The notes under the pieces are model-generated. The model made no database searches and was not told the DNA's origin. It saw only the letters and a list, made by a program, of their open reading frames with translations. From the NCBI GenBank assembly GCA_031282785.1, contig JAITDB010000131.1, forward strand, positions 1 to 11,234: a DNA stretch of 11,234 bases, read 5' to 3'. Source of the stretch: Holosporaceae bacterium. GTDB lineage: Bacteria > Pseudomonadota > Alphaproteobacteria > UBA3830. Numbering within the stretch: position 1 is the first letter of the stretch; every line of letters starts with the position of its first letter. Both the position numbers and the translations under genes were made by a program. Of this stretch, positions 1 through 8,379 are shown piece by piece.

Positions 1-1
1 C

Positions 2-106
2 CTGAACCCTATCGAACACTTCTGGAGTTGGTTAAAAAGAAAAATCAGATCATTAAAAATTAAATTCACTTCTCTAGATGATGCCATATACTACGCACTA
101 TCATAG
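2..106 (+). CDS. IS630-family transposase, C-terminal fragment
   Basis: An open frame enters from the left edge and ends at TAG 104-106, giving 34 residues. It begins LNPIEHFWSWLKRKI, the hallmark C-terminal block of IS630/Tc1-mariner DDE transposases. The E of NPIE is the third catalytic acidic residue. The enzyme cuts and joins DNA at TA dinucleotides to move the element. The rest of the gene lies outside the window, so it is unknown whether the copy is intact. The last 41 nt overlap the antisense 3' end of serS, so the element's right end lies in or beside the tail of that gene. I could not place the terminal inverted repeat or the TA target duplication with confidence. The family call is strong for so short a fragment because the motif is distinctive. 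Confidence 0.85.
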   Translation: MNPIEHFWSWLKRKIRSLKIKFTSLDDAIYYALS

Positions 107-1487
107 TGAGCCATGTATACGTATCTATTTTTGTGCCATGACAATTCGAGAAATATTCTCTAATGGATTCGCATTTATCTGCTATGCTCGTGTAGTTGGA
201 TTTTTTTATTCTGCTTTCCATTTCCGAAAAATCATTTTTTTGCATAGGATGCGTTTTTTTCTGTGGGCGAATTTCTTCCTGTCCGTCCATATATTTTTGC
301 AGCACCTTTGGGATTTTGATAAATCCTTCTGCTGTCTGATTATTTTCCATGAGAGCGATAATTACTCGTTCGGTCAGAGCGGTGGCAGATATGGTATGCA
401 CGAAATTATTTTTATTATTGCTTTTATATCTGATTTTTGAACGCCGTGCCTGATAATCGGTGAGATTCGAGTTCGAATGGGTTTCTTTATAGGCATTGAA
501 GGCCGGGAACCAGGCTTCGGTGTCGAATTTTTTATAGCCAGGAGCTCCCATATCGCCGGTACAGACGAGAACCACGCGATAGGGGATCCCCAATTCCTGC
601 ATTATGTCTTCGATATTTTTTTGACAGAACAGATTCCAATACTCAGAATCTTCCGGACGGCATATTATTATTTGTTCTTGTTTCTGAAACTGATGAACTC
701 TGAAAATTCCTTTTGTTTGACGACTGGCGGCTCCGGCTTCGTATCTGAAGCAAGGCGTACAGGCGGTGTAGAGCAATGGAAGCTCGCTTTCATCGATGAT
801 TTCATCCATTTTGTAGCTAACCAGAGACTGCTCTGATGTCCCTATCAGTGACAGATCGGAATCTCCTACGCGATATATTTCGTCCTGGGCAAATGGCAGA
901 TATCCGGTGGCGTAGAGCGATATTTTTTTTGCCAAAACGGGAGTTCTGAACGGAATAAATCCTCTGTTAATGAGCAGATTTTCGACGTATAAGAAGGCGG
1001 CGCTTTGCAGACGCGCTCCGTCTCCGACCCAATAATAAAATCCGCTGCCGGCCATTTTGGTTGCTCGTTTTACGTCGAGAATGCCCAATTTTTCTCCGAG
1101 CTCATCGTGGTATAGCGGCTGAAAATCGAACGACGGCTTTGTTCCCCAGCTGAAAATTTCGATGTTATCGGCGTCGCTTTCTCCGATGGGGACGTCCGGC
1201 GCCAGCAGATTCCCCACCAAATCGAGTAAATTTTTGCGTTTTTCTTCGAGTTCCCGGAGCAAATTTTCATTTTTGCTCAACTCGGCTTTTATTTTTTTTC
1301 CTTCTTCGATATTTTTTTGCTTAGCCAAAGTGTTCATAACGGATCTTTGTTCATCCACGAGGGTATTTATTTTTCGCCATTCGGCATCTACGTCCAACAA
1401 ATGAGAGATATCAACGGTGGATCCGCGCAACGACGCGTATTCACAGAACATTTCCGGATATTCTTTTAATAATTTTATATCGATCAT
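66..1487 (-). CDS. serS: Serine--tRNA ligase with C-terminal extension
   Basis: Class II aminoacyl-tRNA synthetase that charges tRNA-Ser with serine in the cytosol. The frame encodes 473 residues from the ATG at 1487, giving the family-typical opening MIDIKLLKEYPE. An in-frame GTG four codons upstream is possible but lies on the only nearby purine-rich site. Residues about 30-100 form the charged tRNA-binding coiled-coil arm. The catalytic part shows GTSEQ (TAE site) near 216, motif 2 FRYEAG at 247 leading to RVHQF, the serine-site variant ETHSNSNLTDYQARR near 335, and motif 3 with the R of TERVIIALMENNQ. A usual SerRS stops soon after the VLQKYMDG equivalent. Here about 62 more hydrophilic residues follow, and the last 13 codons read antisense through the transposase end. 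The gene follows ftsZ after 47 nt, so it is probably the last gene of the transcript. The active-site wording looks unlike typical alphaproteobacterial SerRS (see findings). Confidence 0.95.
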   Translation of the reverse strand: MIDIKLLKEYPEMFCEYASLRGSTVDISHLLDVDAEWRKINTLVDEQRSVMNTLAKQKNIEEGKKIKAELSKNENLLRELEEKRKNLLDLVGNLLAPDVPIGESDADNIEIFSWGTKPSFDFQPLYHDELGEKLGILDVKRATKMAGSGFYYWVGDGARLQSAAFLYVENLLINRGFIPFRTPVLAKKISLYATGYLPFAQDEIYRVGDSDLSLIGTSEQSLVSYKMDEIIDESELPLLYTACTPCFRYEAGAASRQTKGIFRVHQFQKQEQIIICRPEDSEYWNLFCQKNIEDIMQELGIPYRVVLVCTGDMGAPGYKKFDTEAWFPAFNAYKETHSNSNLTDYQARRSKIRYKSNNKNNFVHTISATALTERVIIALMENNQTAEGFIKIPKVLQKYMDGQEEIRPQKKTHPMQKNDFSEMESRIKKSNYTSIADKCESIREYFSNCHGTKIDTYTWLTMIVRSIWHHLEK

Positions 1488-1534
1488 AATTATGGCCACT
1501 CAAGGTTAATACAATGGAAATATAACTAATTTTT

Positions 1535-2929
1535 TTATGAATTTCTACGAAGAAAAGCAGGAATTTCCAAATCCTCTTCTTGTGTTCGCGGAGATTGCTG
1601 ATGCTGAGATGCAGAAGCATTTTTTGTTGGCGAAAGATCATCTTTTTTTCCGGAGGAAAATCTCTTCATTCCGGTGAGGCGTTCGAATAGCGAAGGGGAT
1701 CTTTTCCTCGGAGTATCGTAAGCGACATTTCTGGCTGCGTAGTCATTGGTGACTACTCCCAGGACTGGAGGTTGATGCTGCTTTTCCGGCTGATCCGAAA
1801 TAAAAGGCATATTCTGATTTGGTTTTACATCAGGCATTTCAGGCGTTTCTCTTTTGGAAAATTTTGTCTGGACCATTTCGTCCAGAGCCTGTCTTTTTTG
1901 CTGTACGGCTATTGCGTCTATTCCGGTAGCGACAACGGAGACTCTCATACGTCCGTTCATTTTTTCATTGAACGTGGATCCAAATATTATTCTTGCTTCT
2001 GGATCTACTTCTTCTCGAATTCGGTTGGCGGCTTCGTCTACTTCGTAGAGGGTGAGATCATAGCCACCGGTGATATTGATAAGTATGCCGCGAGCTCCTT
2101 TCATGGACACGTCGTCCAGCAGCGGATTGGAAATGGCGGCCTCTGCTGCTTCTATGGCTCTTCTTTCTCCCTCGGCGTCACCGGTTCCCATCATCGCTTT
2201 GCCCATTTCGCTCATGACGGTACGGATATCAGCGAAATCCAGATTAATGAGACCTGGCATAACCATAAGATCTGTAACACCTTGTACGCCAGAACGAAGT
2301 ACGTCATCTGCCATTTTAAAGGCGTCTGCAAAAGTTGTTTTTTCGTTTGCCACTCGGAACAAATTTTGGTTGGGAATTACTATGAGGGTATCCACGAATT
2401 GCTGTAATTCTTCAATGCCTTTTTCGGCTGTGCGCATTCTGTTGGTTCCTTCGAAGTGGAACGGCTTTGTGATTACGCCAATGGTGAGCACGCCCTCTTC
2501 TTTTGCTAATCGCGCAATGACCGGAGCTGCTCCGGTTCCGGTTCCGCCTCCCATGCCAGCGGTGATGAACACCATGTTGCTATTTTTGATATAATTTACG
2601 ATTTCGTCGACAGCTTCCTCTGCTGCAGCTCTTCCGATGTCTGGTCTTGCTCCGGCTCCGAGTCCGCTCGTGATTTGCAACCCCAGCTGAATGCGTCTTT
2701 CAGATAGTGACTGTAACAAGGCCTGGGCGTCTGTGTTGGCCACGACAAACTCAACGCCTTCCAAATTGGATTTTATCATATTATTGACGGCGTTTCCTCC
2801 GGCGCCACCCACGCCAAACACCATTATTCTCGGCTTCAGGGACTCGATTCCACTACTACTATCGCCAGTAAAAAAATCACCTTGTTTGGCTTTGCTGCCT
2901 CCATTTACCGCTTCTACAAGCCCCGCCAT
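1535..2929 (-). CDS. ftsZ: Cell division protein FtsZ
   Basis: Tubulin-like GTPase that polymerises into the Z ring and recruits the divisome on the inner face of the cytoplasmic membrane. It has 464 residues from the ATG at 2929, chosen because GGGGAG lies 10 nt upstream; a TTG 14 codons earlier has no such site. Visible parts: nucleotide-binding [12 protein letters not shown] near 39-50, tubulin signature [10 protein letters not shown] at 127-136, and T7 synergy loop [11 protein letters not shown] at 229-239 with the catalytic acids D231 and D234. After about residue 345 comes a polar linker of roughly 110 residues with an FERLTG motif, then the C-terminal peptide LEIPAFLRR that binds FtsA and other partners. 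The linker is long, as is usual in Alphaproteobacteria. No key residue is missing. The 107-nt gap before it is the largest inside the cluster and could carry a separate promoter. lpxC, its common downstream neighbour, is absent; serS follows instead. Confidence 0.99.
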   Translation of the reverse strand: MAGLVEAVNGGSKAKQGDFFTGDSSSGIESLKPRIMVFGVGGAGGNAVNNMIKSNLEGVEFVVANTDAQALLQSLSERRIQLGLQITSGLGAGARPDIGRAAAEEAVDEIVNYIKNSNMVFITAGMGGGTGTGAAPVIARLAKEEGVLTIGVITKPFHFEGTNRMRTAEKGIEELQQFVDTLIVIPNQNLFRVANEKTTFADAFKMADDVLRSGVQGVTDLMVMPGLINLDFADIRTVMSEMGKAMMGTGDAEGERRAIEAAEAAISNPLLDDVSMKGARGILINITGGYDLTLYEVDEAANRIREEVDPEARIIFGSTFNEKMNGRMRVSVVATGIDAIAVQQKRQALDEMVQTKFSKRETPEMPDVKPNQNMPFISDQPEKQHQPPVLGVVTNDYAARNVAYDTPRKRSPSLFERLTGMKRFSSGKKDDLSPTKNASASQHQQSPRTQEEDLEIPAFLRRNS

Positions 2930-2939
2930 ATTACAAAAT

Positions 2940-2945
2940 CTCCCC
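2940..2945 (-). promoter_or_regulatory. Ribosome binding site of ftsZ
   Basis: GGGGAG on the minus strand, 10 nt before the ATG at 2929. It is the best Shine-Dalgarno match near the gene and decides the start in favour of MAGLVEAV over the upstream TTG. Confidence 0.7.
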
Positions 2946-3036
2946 AAAACACGGAATTTAACAATAAACAATTTGCAAAATTAAAAATACACTAGTTGCA
3001 AACTCCAACAGCTATGCTACAGTAATAGAGTGTTCT

Positions 3037-4278
3037 TTACAAGTTATTTTCTATCCAAAGTAGCGTTTTCTTAAAAAATCCTTTATTTTCGTTTGATTCA
3101 GAAAATAATACATCTCGAATAGACACACTTTCGGTCAATTGGGCGAATTTTATCATGCCCAGGGTAACGGAAAAATCATTGCTTATCGGCAAATTGGCGT
3201 TTCCATAGGTATGGCTTATTTTTTTTATACGTATGTTTCTGTTTAGGATTTCAGCAGCAAAATCTCGAATACCGGTCAGCTGACTTCCGCCTCCGGTAAT
3301 GGTCACGAAACTGTTTTTGAAATCGTTTTTGAAGACAGATTCGTCTATTTTTTGCTTAACGGCCAGCATTATTTCCTCGATTCGAGGCTGAATTATGCCA
3401 TTTAGTGTACTTTTGGGAAGCTGTTGCATATCAATGACGTTTTCATCTTCCAGAACCGGGACCAGCACTGTATCTCGTTCGTCTTCTATGGACACGAAGG
3501 CGGCTCCGTGCAGTGTTTTCAGACGCTCGGCGCTGGCAGTAGATATATTTAGCCCGTAGGCTATGTCTTTTGTGATGTGTCGGCCACCGATGGGAATTAA
3601 CTCTGATCCGCAGAAGATACCATTGTAAATGAAAGAGATGGTGGTGGTTTCGCCGCCAAAATCGATGACGATCTGACTGAGCGGGATCTCGGCGTCGTCC
3701 TCGGAGGCAGACAGTCCACAGGCATAGCTGGAGGCCACTACTTCTGTCGGATCCAAATGACACTTGCCTAGACATAAAAGCAAATTATTCAATTGTATTT
3801 TTGGAACTGATACGAAATTTATGCTAGCAGTCAAGTTGTTTGCAATCATTCCCAGAGGATCCTTTATGCCGTTCATGGAATCTATGCTGTACATTATGGG
3901 AATGGCGTGTATTATTTCGCTGGAATCGTCTTCGCCGTTCTGAAAAGACAGCAGTTGCAGAATGTCTTCGCTTCTGATGACTCTTCCGCCAATGTAAACC
4001 GAGGCTCCAACTATCTTCGATTTTACATTTCGACCAGAAACACTGACGTAAACGGACTTCACATTGATTTTTGCGGCGCTTTCTGCTGCTTCAATGGCTT
4101 TTACTATGGATTTTGCAACGGATTCCATATCGATTATAATGCCGTACTTCACTCCAAAACAAACACAGTAGCCAGCTCCGAGAATGTTTACGCGTCCGCT
4201 GGCAGAAATGGCAGCTATGCAGCAGCATATCTTGGAACTTCCAATGTCTAAAACGGTTACAACGCTGTTTGTTTTCAT
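3037..4278 (-). CDS. ftsA: Cell division protein FtsA
   Basis: Actin-like ATPase that tethers FtsZ filaments to the cytoplasmic membrane and links them to later divisome proteins. It has 413 residues, close to the usual length. Visible: phosphate 1 motif VLDIGSSKI at 9-17, the FtsA-specific 1C (SHS2) region with SVYVSVSGRNV near 75-85, phosphate 2 motif VIDFGGETTT at 204-213, adenosine motif GGGSQLTGI at 329-337, and a C-terminal amphipathic helix FFKKTLLWIENNL at 401-413 that would insert into the membrane. The first 45 residues are rich in cysteine (CCC at 18-20, then C38 and C40), which is unusual but leaves the motifs intact. The start is ATG 4278 with AGGA 10 nt upstream. That AGGA sits just before the ftsQ stop, and only 7 nt separate the two genes, so translation is probably coupled. 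Confidence 0.97.
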   Translation of the reverse strand: MKTNSVVTVLDIGSSKICCCIAAISASGRVNILGAGYCVCFGVKYGIIIDMESVAKSIVKAIEAAESAAKINVKSVYVSVSGRNVKSKIVGASVYIGGRVIRSEDILQLLSFQNGEDDSSEIIHAIPIMYSIDSMNGIKDPLGMIANNLTASINFVSVPKIQLNNLLLCLGKCHLDPTEVVASSYACGLSASEDDAEIPLSQIVIDFGGETTTISFIYNGIFCGSELIPIGGRHITKDIAYGLNISTASAERLKTLHGAAFVSIEDERDTVLVPVLEDENVIDMQQLPKSTLNGIIQPRIEEIMLAVKQKIDESVFKNDFKNSFVTITGGGSQLTGIRDFAAEILNRNIRIKKISHTYGNANLPISNDFSVTLGMIKFAQLTESVSIRDVLFSESNENKGFFKKTLLWIENNL

Positions 4279-4285
4279 TGCTTAC

Positions 4286-5089
4286 TTATCCTGCCGACGA
4301 ATCTGCTTCATTTTTGCGGCTAATGACTACTCTGTCAAGCATTCTTAGGTCTATGGATAAAATATCATCGTTAAAAAAACCATTGCTGTCGGCGAGTTCA
4401 TCCAGAATCCCAACCGCCTGCATTAGACCTTTTTCCGGGAGCTTTACGGTTATCCCCTTATTAATTTTTATGTTCCAGCGTCTTTTGCTTACTCGCAGCG
4501 CAAATATGAGCTGCTTCCGGATTTTGGGAAAATGATCGAGGCAGTTTAGTAGATGCGCGGCCTCTTTTTCGGCTCCATCGCCAACAACTATGGGTAGATT
4601 GCTGAAGTTTCCTATGCCATCGTGCTCCAAAACTACGCTCTCGGCGTCTACCAGATGCAATTTATATTTTGATTGAAAAATCGCTATGGGAATTCTTTCG
4701 GAAACCCTTATGTAGATCGTGTCGGGAAATTTTCTGTGGACTACGGCAGAGCGAATCCAGGAGACTTTTTCTAATTTTTTTTTGACGTCCTCCAGAGAGG
4801 CAAAAAAAATATTGCTCATGTAACGTAATTCCGAGGCTTTTAGCAGCAGAGTATCGGGGATTTTGTCATTTCCATCGAAGGCTATCTTTTTGACAATAAA
4901 TTTGTCATTTTTTTGGGTCAGGATTCTGTCGAAATAAAAAAAATATCCGTAACCAATGGATCCGAAAAATAAACTGCACAGGAACAAATTGCTTTTAAGC
5001 AGAATGAAAAGAAGTCGCAATCTCAATGTCAGAGGTTTTTTTGCTCTGGCCACAAAAGTTTTTTTATTATTTTTTTCGTATTCCAGCAC
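4286..5089 (-). CDS. ftsQ: Cell division protein FtsQ
   Basis: Bitopic divisome protein that connects the cytoplasmic ring to periplasmic wall synthesis through FtsB and FtsL. It has 267 residues. A basic cytoplasmic N-terminus (about 1-24) is followed by a single membrane segment near 25-53 rich in L, F and Y. A POTRA domain follows from about 63 (FIVKKIAFDGNDKI) to about 135 (SERIPIAIF). It carries the typical SWIRSAVVHRKFPDTIYIRVSER stretch, shown here only by its key residues W, R, P and E, and then the beta domain (about 140-260). The start is a GTG; in-frame TAA codons lie just upstream, so no longer protein is possible, and AAAGG lies 12 nt before the GTG. The stop is 7 nt from ftsA and the start is 15 nt after the ddl stop. 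Sequence conservation in FtsQ is low, so the call rests on architecture, the POTRA wording and gene position together. Confidence 0.94.
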   Translation of the reverse strand: MLEYEKNNKKTFVARAKKPLTLRLRLLFILLKSNLFLCSLFFGSIGYGYFFYFDRILTQKNDKFIVKKIAFDGNDKIPDTLLLKASELRYMSNIFFASLEDVKKKLEKVSWIRSAVVHRKFPDTIYIRVSERIPIAIFQSKYKLHLVDAESVVLEHDGIGNFSNLPIVVGDGAEKEAAHLLNCLDHFPKIRKQLIFALRVSKRRWNIKINKGITVKLPEKGLMQAVGILDELADSNGFFNDDILSIDLRMLDRVVISRKNEADSSAG

Positions 5090-5104
5090 CGTTGTACTTT
5101 ACCT

Positions 5105-6019
5105 TTATTCATCGTAGGAGGATTGCTCAATCATACATTGTATAAGTTTTTCAAATGAAATGCCAACGAATTTTGCCTGTTCTGGCAGAAGGGAGAGCGG
5201 AGTCATGCCGGGTTGTGTATTTACCTCCAGCAGGAACAGCTCCTGGGTGACATCGTTGTAGCGGAAGTCTGAGCGTGATACGCAGCGGCATCCGATCAAT
5301 TTATGGGCTTTTTCGGCGACCTGCAGAGCTTCCTGCTGAATAAAATCCGGGACATGAGCAGGAATTTCGTGGAATGTTTTTCCGGCGGTGTATTTGTTTT
5401 GGTAATCATAGAATCCGATGGAGCTTATAATATTGGTGACAGCGAGCGGTTTGTCGTTCAGCAGTCCAACCGTCAATTCCAGTCCGGGGATGTAGTCTGA
5501 TACCAGTACCATATCGCCGTACTCCCAGACGATATCGTTTAGCTCGGACGGATCATTTATGATGTGGACTCCGTCTGAAGAACCTGAATCAACAGGTTTT
5601 ATTACGAAAGGGCAGGGGAAATCTGGTTTTTTCACGAAGTCGTCCCATCTTTCGAAATTATTTTTTGGGACGCGAATGCCGTTGCACTCAAATAAATTTC
5701 CGGAGAGATACTTATGCATTGCAATGGAAGAGGCCATTACTCCGGAATGGGTATAGGGGACTCGGAGAAAGTTCAGAATCGCCTGGACATTGCCGTTTTC
5801 TCCGCTGCCTCCGTGGAGAGAGTTGAAAACGCAATCGGGTTTTTCCTGCTGGATATGCAGAATGAGGTCCATAATATCGCCGGTGAAGTCGAACTCGCAG
5901 GTTTCGTAGCCCAATTGACGAATGGCTGAGGTGCATTCTTTTGCACTCACGAGGGACACTTCTCGTTCGAAGGAATCTCCTCCTTTTAGGACACAAATTT
6001 TTTTCATGATTTTGTTCAT
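5105..6019 (-). CDS. ddl: D-alanine--D-alanine ligase
   Basis: ATP-grasp enzyme that joins two D-alanines with ATP in the cytosol; the dipeptide is added by MurF to the wall precursor. It has 304 residues, a normal length for the DdlB type. Visible: GGDSFEREVSL at 13-23 with the substrate-binding E, LHGGSGENG at 68-76, IKPVDSGSSDGV at 140-151 (ATP-binding lysine and glycine loop), YDYQNKY at 204-210 in the omega-loop region, RSDF at 249-252, and the signature EVNTQPGMT at 265-273 with the metal ligands E and N. The ATG at 6019 is supported by AAAGGA 7 nt upstream; a second ATG four codons in would also give a good N-terminus but lacks a better site. The gene begins 15 nt after murB, and its ribosome site nearly touches the murB stop. 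No key residue is missing. Confidence 0.97.
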   Translation of the reverse strand: MNKIMKKICVLKGGDSFEREVSLVSAKECTSAIRQLGYETCEFDFTGDIMDLILHIQQEKPDCVFNSLHGGSGENGNVQAILNFLRVPYTHSGVMASSIAMHKYLSGNLFECNGIRVPKNNFERWDDFVKKPDFPCPFVIKPVDSGSSDGVHIINDPSELNDIVWEYGDMVLVSDYIPGLELTVGLLNDKPLAVTNIISSIGFYDYQNKYTAGKTFHEIPAHVPDFIQQEALQVAEKAHKLIGCRCVSRSDFRYNDVTQELFLLEVNTQPGMTPLSLLPEQAKFVGISFEKLIQCMIEQSSYDE

Positions 6020-6034
6020 AGGTATTTCCTTTGG

Positions 6035-6937
6035 TTATATTTGGACACTATGGCCGAGACGAATGATTTCCCATTCCAATACTATACCCGACGTTTGGTG
6101 CACTCTATCAATGACCTTAAGGCCGAGGTTTTCGATATCTTCTGGAGTTGCATTTCCGTTATTTATTATGAAATTGCAATGTTTTTCTGATACGACGGCT
6201 CCTCCGAGCTTCATACCGCGACATCCGGCAGCGTGAATGAGTTCCCAGGCTTTTTTCCCTTCTGGATTTTTAAATGTGGAGCCGCAGGATTTTTTTTCCA
6301 AAGGCTGACTGTCCAGACGTTTTTTCATAATTTCGTTGGTTTTGCGCGAGATGACATAGTCGACATTCTGGGCACCGTGGAACCAGGCTCTGGTAATGAT
6401 CAGATCGTCAGGAATGCCGGAGTCTCGATAGCGGAAGTCCATTTCATTGGCTTTGAACCATTTTATTTGTCCATCTTTGGATATGGCCTCGAATTCCACA
6501 AGTACATCGGAGATTTCGGACCCAAAACAGCCGGCGTTCATTTTCAGAGCTCCGCCGACAGATCCCGGGAGTCCCATGAGGAACTCGAGCCCTCCAAGAT
6601 CGGAGTCGATGGCTGCCGTGGACAGTTCGCTGCAGCTGACAGCAGCTCCGACTTCCAGTATTCCATCTTCTACGAACATCTTTTTGAATCCGTTGCCCAG
6701 CATAATTACGATGCCATCGATTCCTCCGCTGCGAATCAGGACATTTGATAGAGCTCCTAGCACAGTGATGGGAAAATTCGGCGATATATGGTCGAGAAAA
6801 AGCGCGAGATCGTCCATGTCTTCTGGAATAAAAAGTATTTCTGCCGGACCTCCAACACCGAATCTGGATTTTTTTGCAAAATTAGCTTTTTCCTGTAAAA
6901 TTCCTCTTACGGGAGGAAGATCATCGAATGTTATCAT
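6035..6937 (-). CDS. murB: UDP-N-acetylenolpyruvoylglucosamine reductase MurB
   Basis: FAD enzyme that reduces UDP-GlcNAc-enolpyruvate with NADPH to UDP-MurNAc, the second committed step of peptidoglycan synthesis. It has 300 residues. Visible: N-terminal SRFGVGGPAE at 24-33, the FAD-binding region with LGALSNVLIRSGG at 60-72 (families usually have GxGSN; here the residue before SN is L), GLPGSVGGALKMNAG at 122-136, FRYRDS at 168-173, and GSTFKNP at 219-225, where S220 is the proton donor. C-terminal LEWEI at 287-291 carries the catalytic glutamate. The pattern fits type II MurB. The start ATG overlaps the murC stop as ATGA, with GGAG 7 nt upstream. The frame stays open 24 codons further inside murC, but that extension (residues like ETNRRDRNGR) is unlike any MurB and is rejected. 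Confidence 0.97.
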   Translation of the reverse strand: MITFDDLPPVRGILQEKANFAKKSRFGVGGPAEILFIPEDMDDLALFLDHISPNFPITVLGALSNVLIRSGGIDGIVIMLGNGFKKMFVEDGILEVGAAVSCSELSTAAIDSDLGGLEFLMGLPGSVGGALKMNAGCFGSEISDVLVEFEAISKDGQIKWFKANEMDFRYRDSGIPDDLIITRAWFHGAQNVDYVISRKTNEIMKKRLDSQPLEKKSCGSTFKNPEGKKAWELIHAAGCRGMKLGGAVVSEKHCNFIINNGNATPEDIENLGLKVIDRVHQTSGIVLEWEIIRLGHSVQI

Positions 6938-8379
6938 GGCTGAGCTCCAGTGTCTGCCGTTTCTGTCGCGTCTGTTGGTCTCAGGAGATCCGGAAAGGCA
7001 TAGGCCCACTGGGTGAAGTCTCCGGCTCCGAGAAATATCACAAAATCTCCGCTGCGCAGTAGTGGCGCGATTTTATTTTTGAGGTCGTTGATGTCTAGTA
7101 CAAAATCCGCCTGCAAAACGCCGTTTTCTTTTATTTGCTTCAGGAGAGAAAAGTGATCGACGCCGTTGTATTGCTCGTGGGCGGAGTAGACCGGAGCTAC
7201 GAAGGCAGCGTCACTCAGCTCGAGTACCTTCGCAAAATCCGGAAGAAAGTTAGTCAGACGCGTATAGCGATGCGGTTGCATGACAGCGTAGATTTTTCCA
7301 GTGCAAAAGCTTCGGGCGGCTCGAAGAACGGCCTCTATTTCAACTGGATGGTGAGCGTAGTCGTCCACGATGGCCACTCCGTTGACGTCTGCTACTCGAG
7401 TAAATCTCCGATTGACTCCCATAAACGATCCCAGAGCAACTCTCATGGCTTCTTCGGGAATGCGGAACTCCAGTCCGACAGCTATTGCTGCCAGAGCGTT
7501 CTGTACATTGTGCTTTCCAAACATCGGGAGACGGAATCCTTTCCAATTATCGGAAATGTCGTATCTGCTCTGGATGCTAGGAGAAAAAACAACGTCGAAT
7601 TCTGCGCCTCGTGACGAAAGCTGTACGTTTTCGCAGGATACGTCGGCGTCGTTTGAGAATCCATAAGTAACGAGACGACGATCAATGATGGATTCGGCGA
7701 TTTTTTTCACCTCCGGATGGTCCAGACATAAAACAGCAGCTCCATAAAATGGAATATTTTCAATGAATTTTACGAACAAATTTCGGAGTTCAGAAAAATT
7801 TTCGAAGTTGTCTTTGTGGTCGAAATTTATATTGGTGACCACGGCGATGGTGGAAATTAATTTTGTGAAAGATCCGTCGGATTCGTCTGCTTCCACGACG
7901 ATATAGTCACCGGATCCAAGTCTGGCATTGCTGTTATACGCGTTTATGACGCCGCCGTTGATCACCGTTGGATCCATGCTGGCCTGCTCCAAAATAGCTG
8001 CAACCAGAGACGTCGTGGTGGTTTTGCCGTGAGTGCCGGCCACCGCTATCGATATTTTCATCTTCATGAGCTCGCCCAGCATTTCTGCTCTTTTGACGAC
8101 TGGAATATGCAATCGTCTGGCTTCGAGTATCTCCGGATTATCCTTTGAAATAGCCGACGACATCACTACCACAGACGCTCCCTGCACATTGCTCTCCTGA
8201 TGCCCGATCAGTACGCGGACTCCTTTGCGAGCTAGTCGCGCCGTCATTGCGTTTTCTTTTAAATCGCTTCCGCTTACCTGATAACCTAAATTCACAAGAA
8301 TATCAGCAATTCCGCTCATGCCAATACCACCAATACCAACAAAATGCACCAGTCCGGCATCAATAGGAAATCTTTTCAC
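6934..8379 (-). CDS. murC: UDP-N-acetylmuramate--L-alanine ligase MurC
   Basis: Mur ligase that attaches L-Ala to UDP-MurNAc with ATP in the cytosol. It has 481 residues, the normal length. Visible: N-terminal Rossmann motif HFVGIGGIGMSGIA at 12-25 that binds the UDP substrate, P-loop VAGTHGKTTTTS at 113-124, EADESDGSF at 163-171 with the metal and substrate acids, NINFDHKDNF near 183-192, and the C-terminal-domain DDYAHHP motif. It ends with the family-typical FLGAGDFTQWA. It starts with GTG, with GAGG 6 nt upstream. The start lies inside murG (20-nt overlap) and the stop overlaps murB by 4 nt, so the three genes are translationally coupled. The last 15 residues after LLRPT are a polar tail without a known role. 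Confidence 0.98.
   Translation of the reverse strand: MKRFPIDAGLVHFVGIGGIGMSGIADILVNLGYQVSGSDLKENAMTARLARKGVRVLIGHQESNVQGASVVVMSSAISKDNPEILEARRLHIPVVKRAEMLGELMKMKISIAVAGTHGKTTTTSLVAAILEQASMDPTVINGGVINAYNSNARLGSGDYIVVEADESDGSFTKLISTIAVVTNINFDHKDNFENFSELRNLFVKFIENIPFYGAAVLCLDHPEVKKIAESIIDRRLVTYGFSNDADVSCENVQLSSRGAEFDVVFSPSIQSRYDISDNWKGFRLPMFGKHNVQNALAAIAVGLEFRIPEEAMRVALGSFMGVNRRFTRVADVNGVAIVDDYAHHPVEIEAVLRAARSFCTGKIYAVMQPHRYTRLTNFLPDFAKVLELSDAAFVAPVYSAHEQYNGVDHFSLLKQIKENGVLQADFVLDINDLKNKIAPLLRSGDFVIFLGAGDFTQWAYAFPDLLRPTDATETADTGAQP

Noticed and set aside
1772..2407. 211-codon plus-strand open frame
   Set aside because: Lies wholly antisense to the conserved FtsZ GTPase domain; composition (F, Y, C, H rich) is that of a reverse-strand shadow.
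6938..7009. 24-codon N-terminal extension of MurB inside murC
   Set aside because: The ATGA overlap with a GGAG site gives a normal MurB length; the extension is out-of-frame murC sequence.
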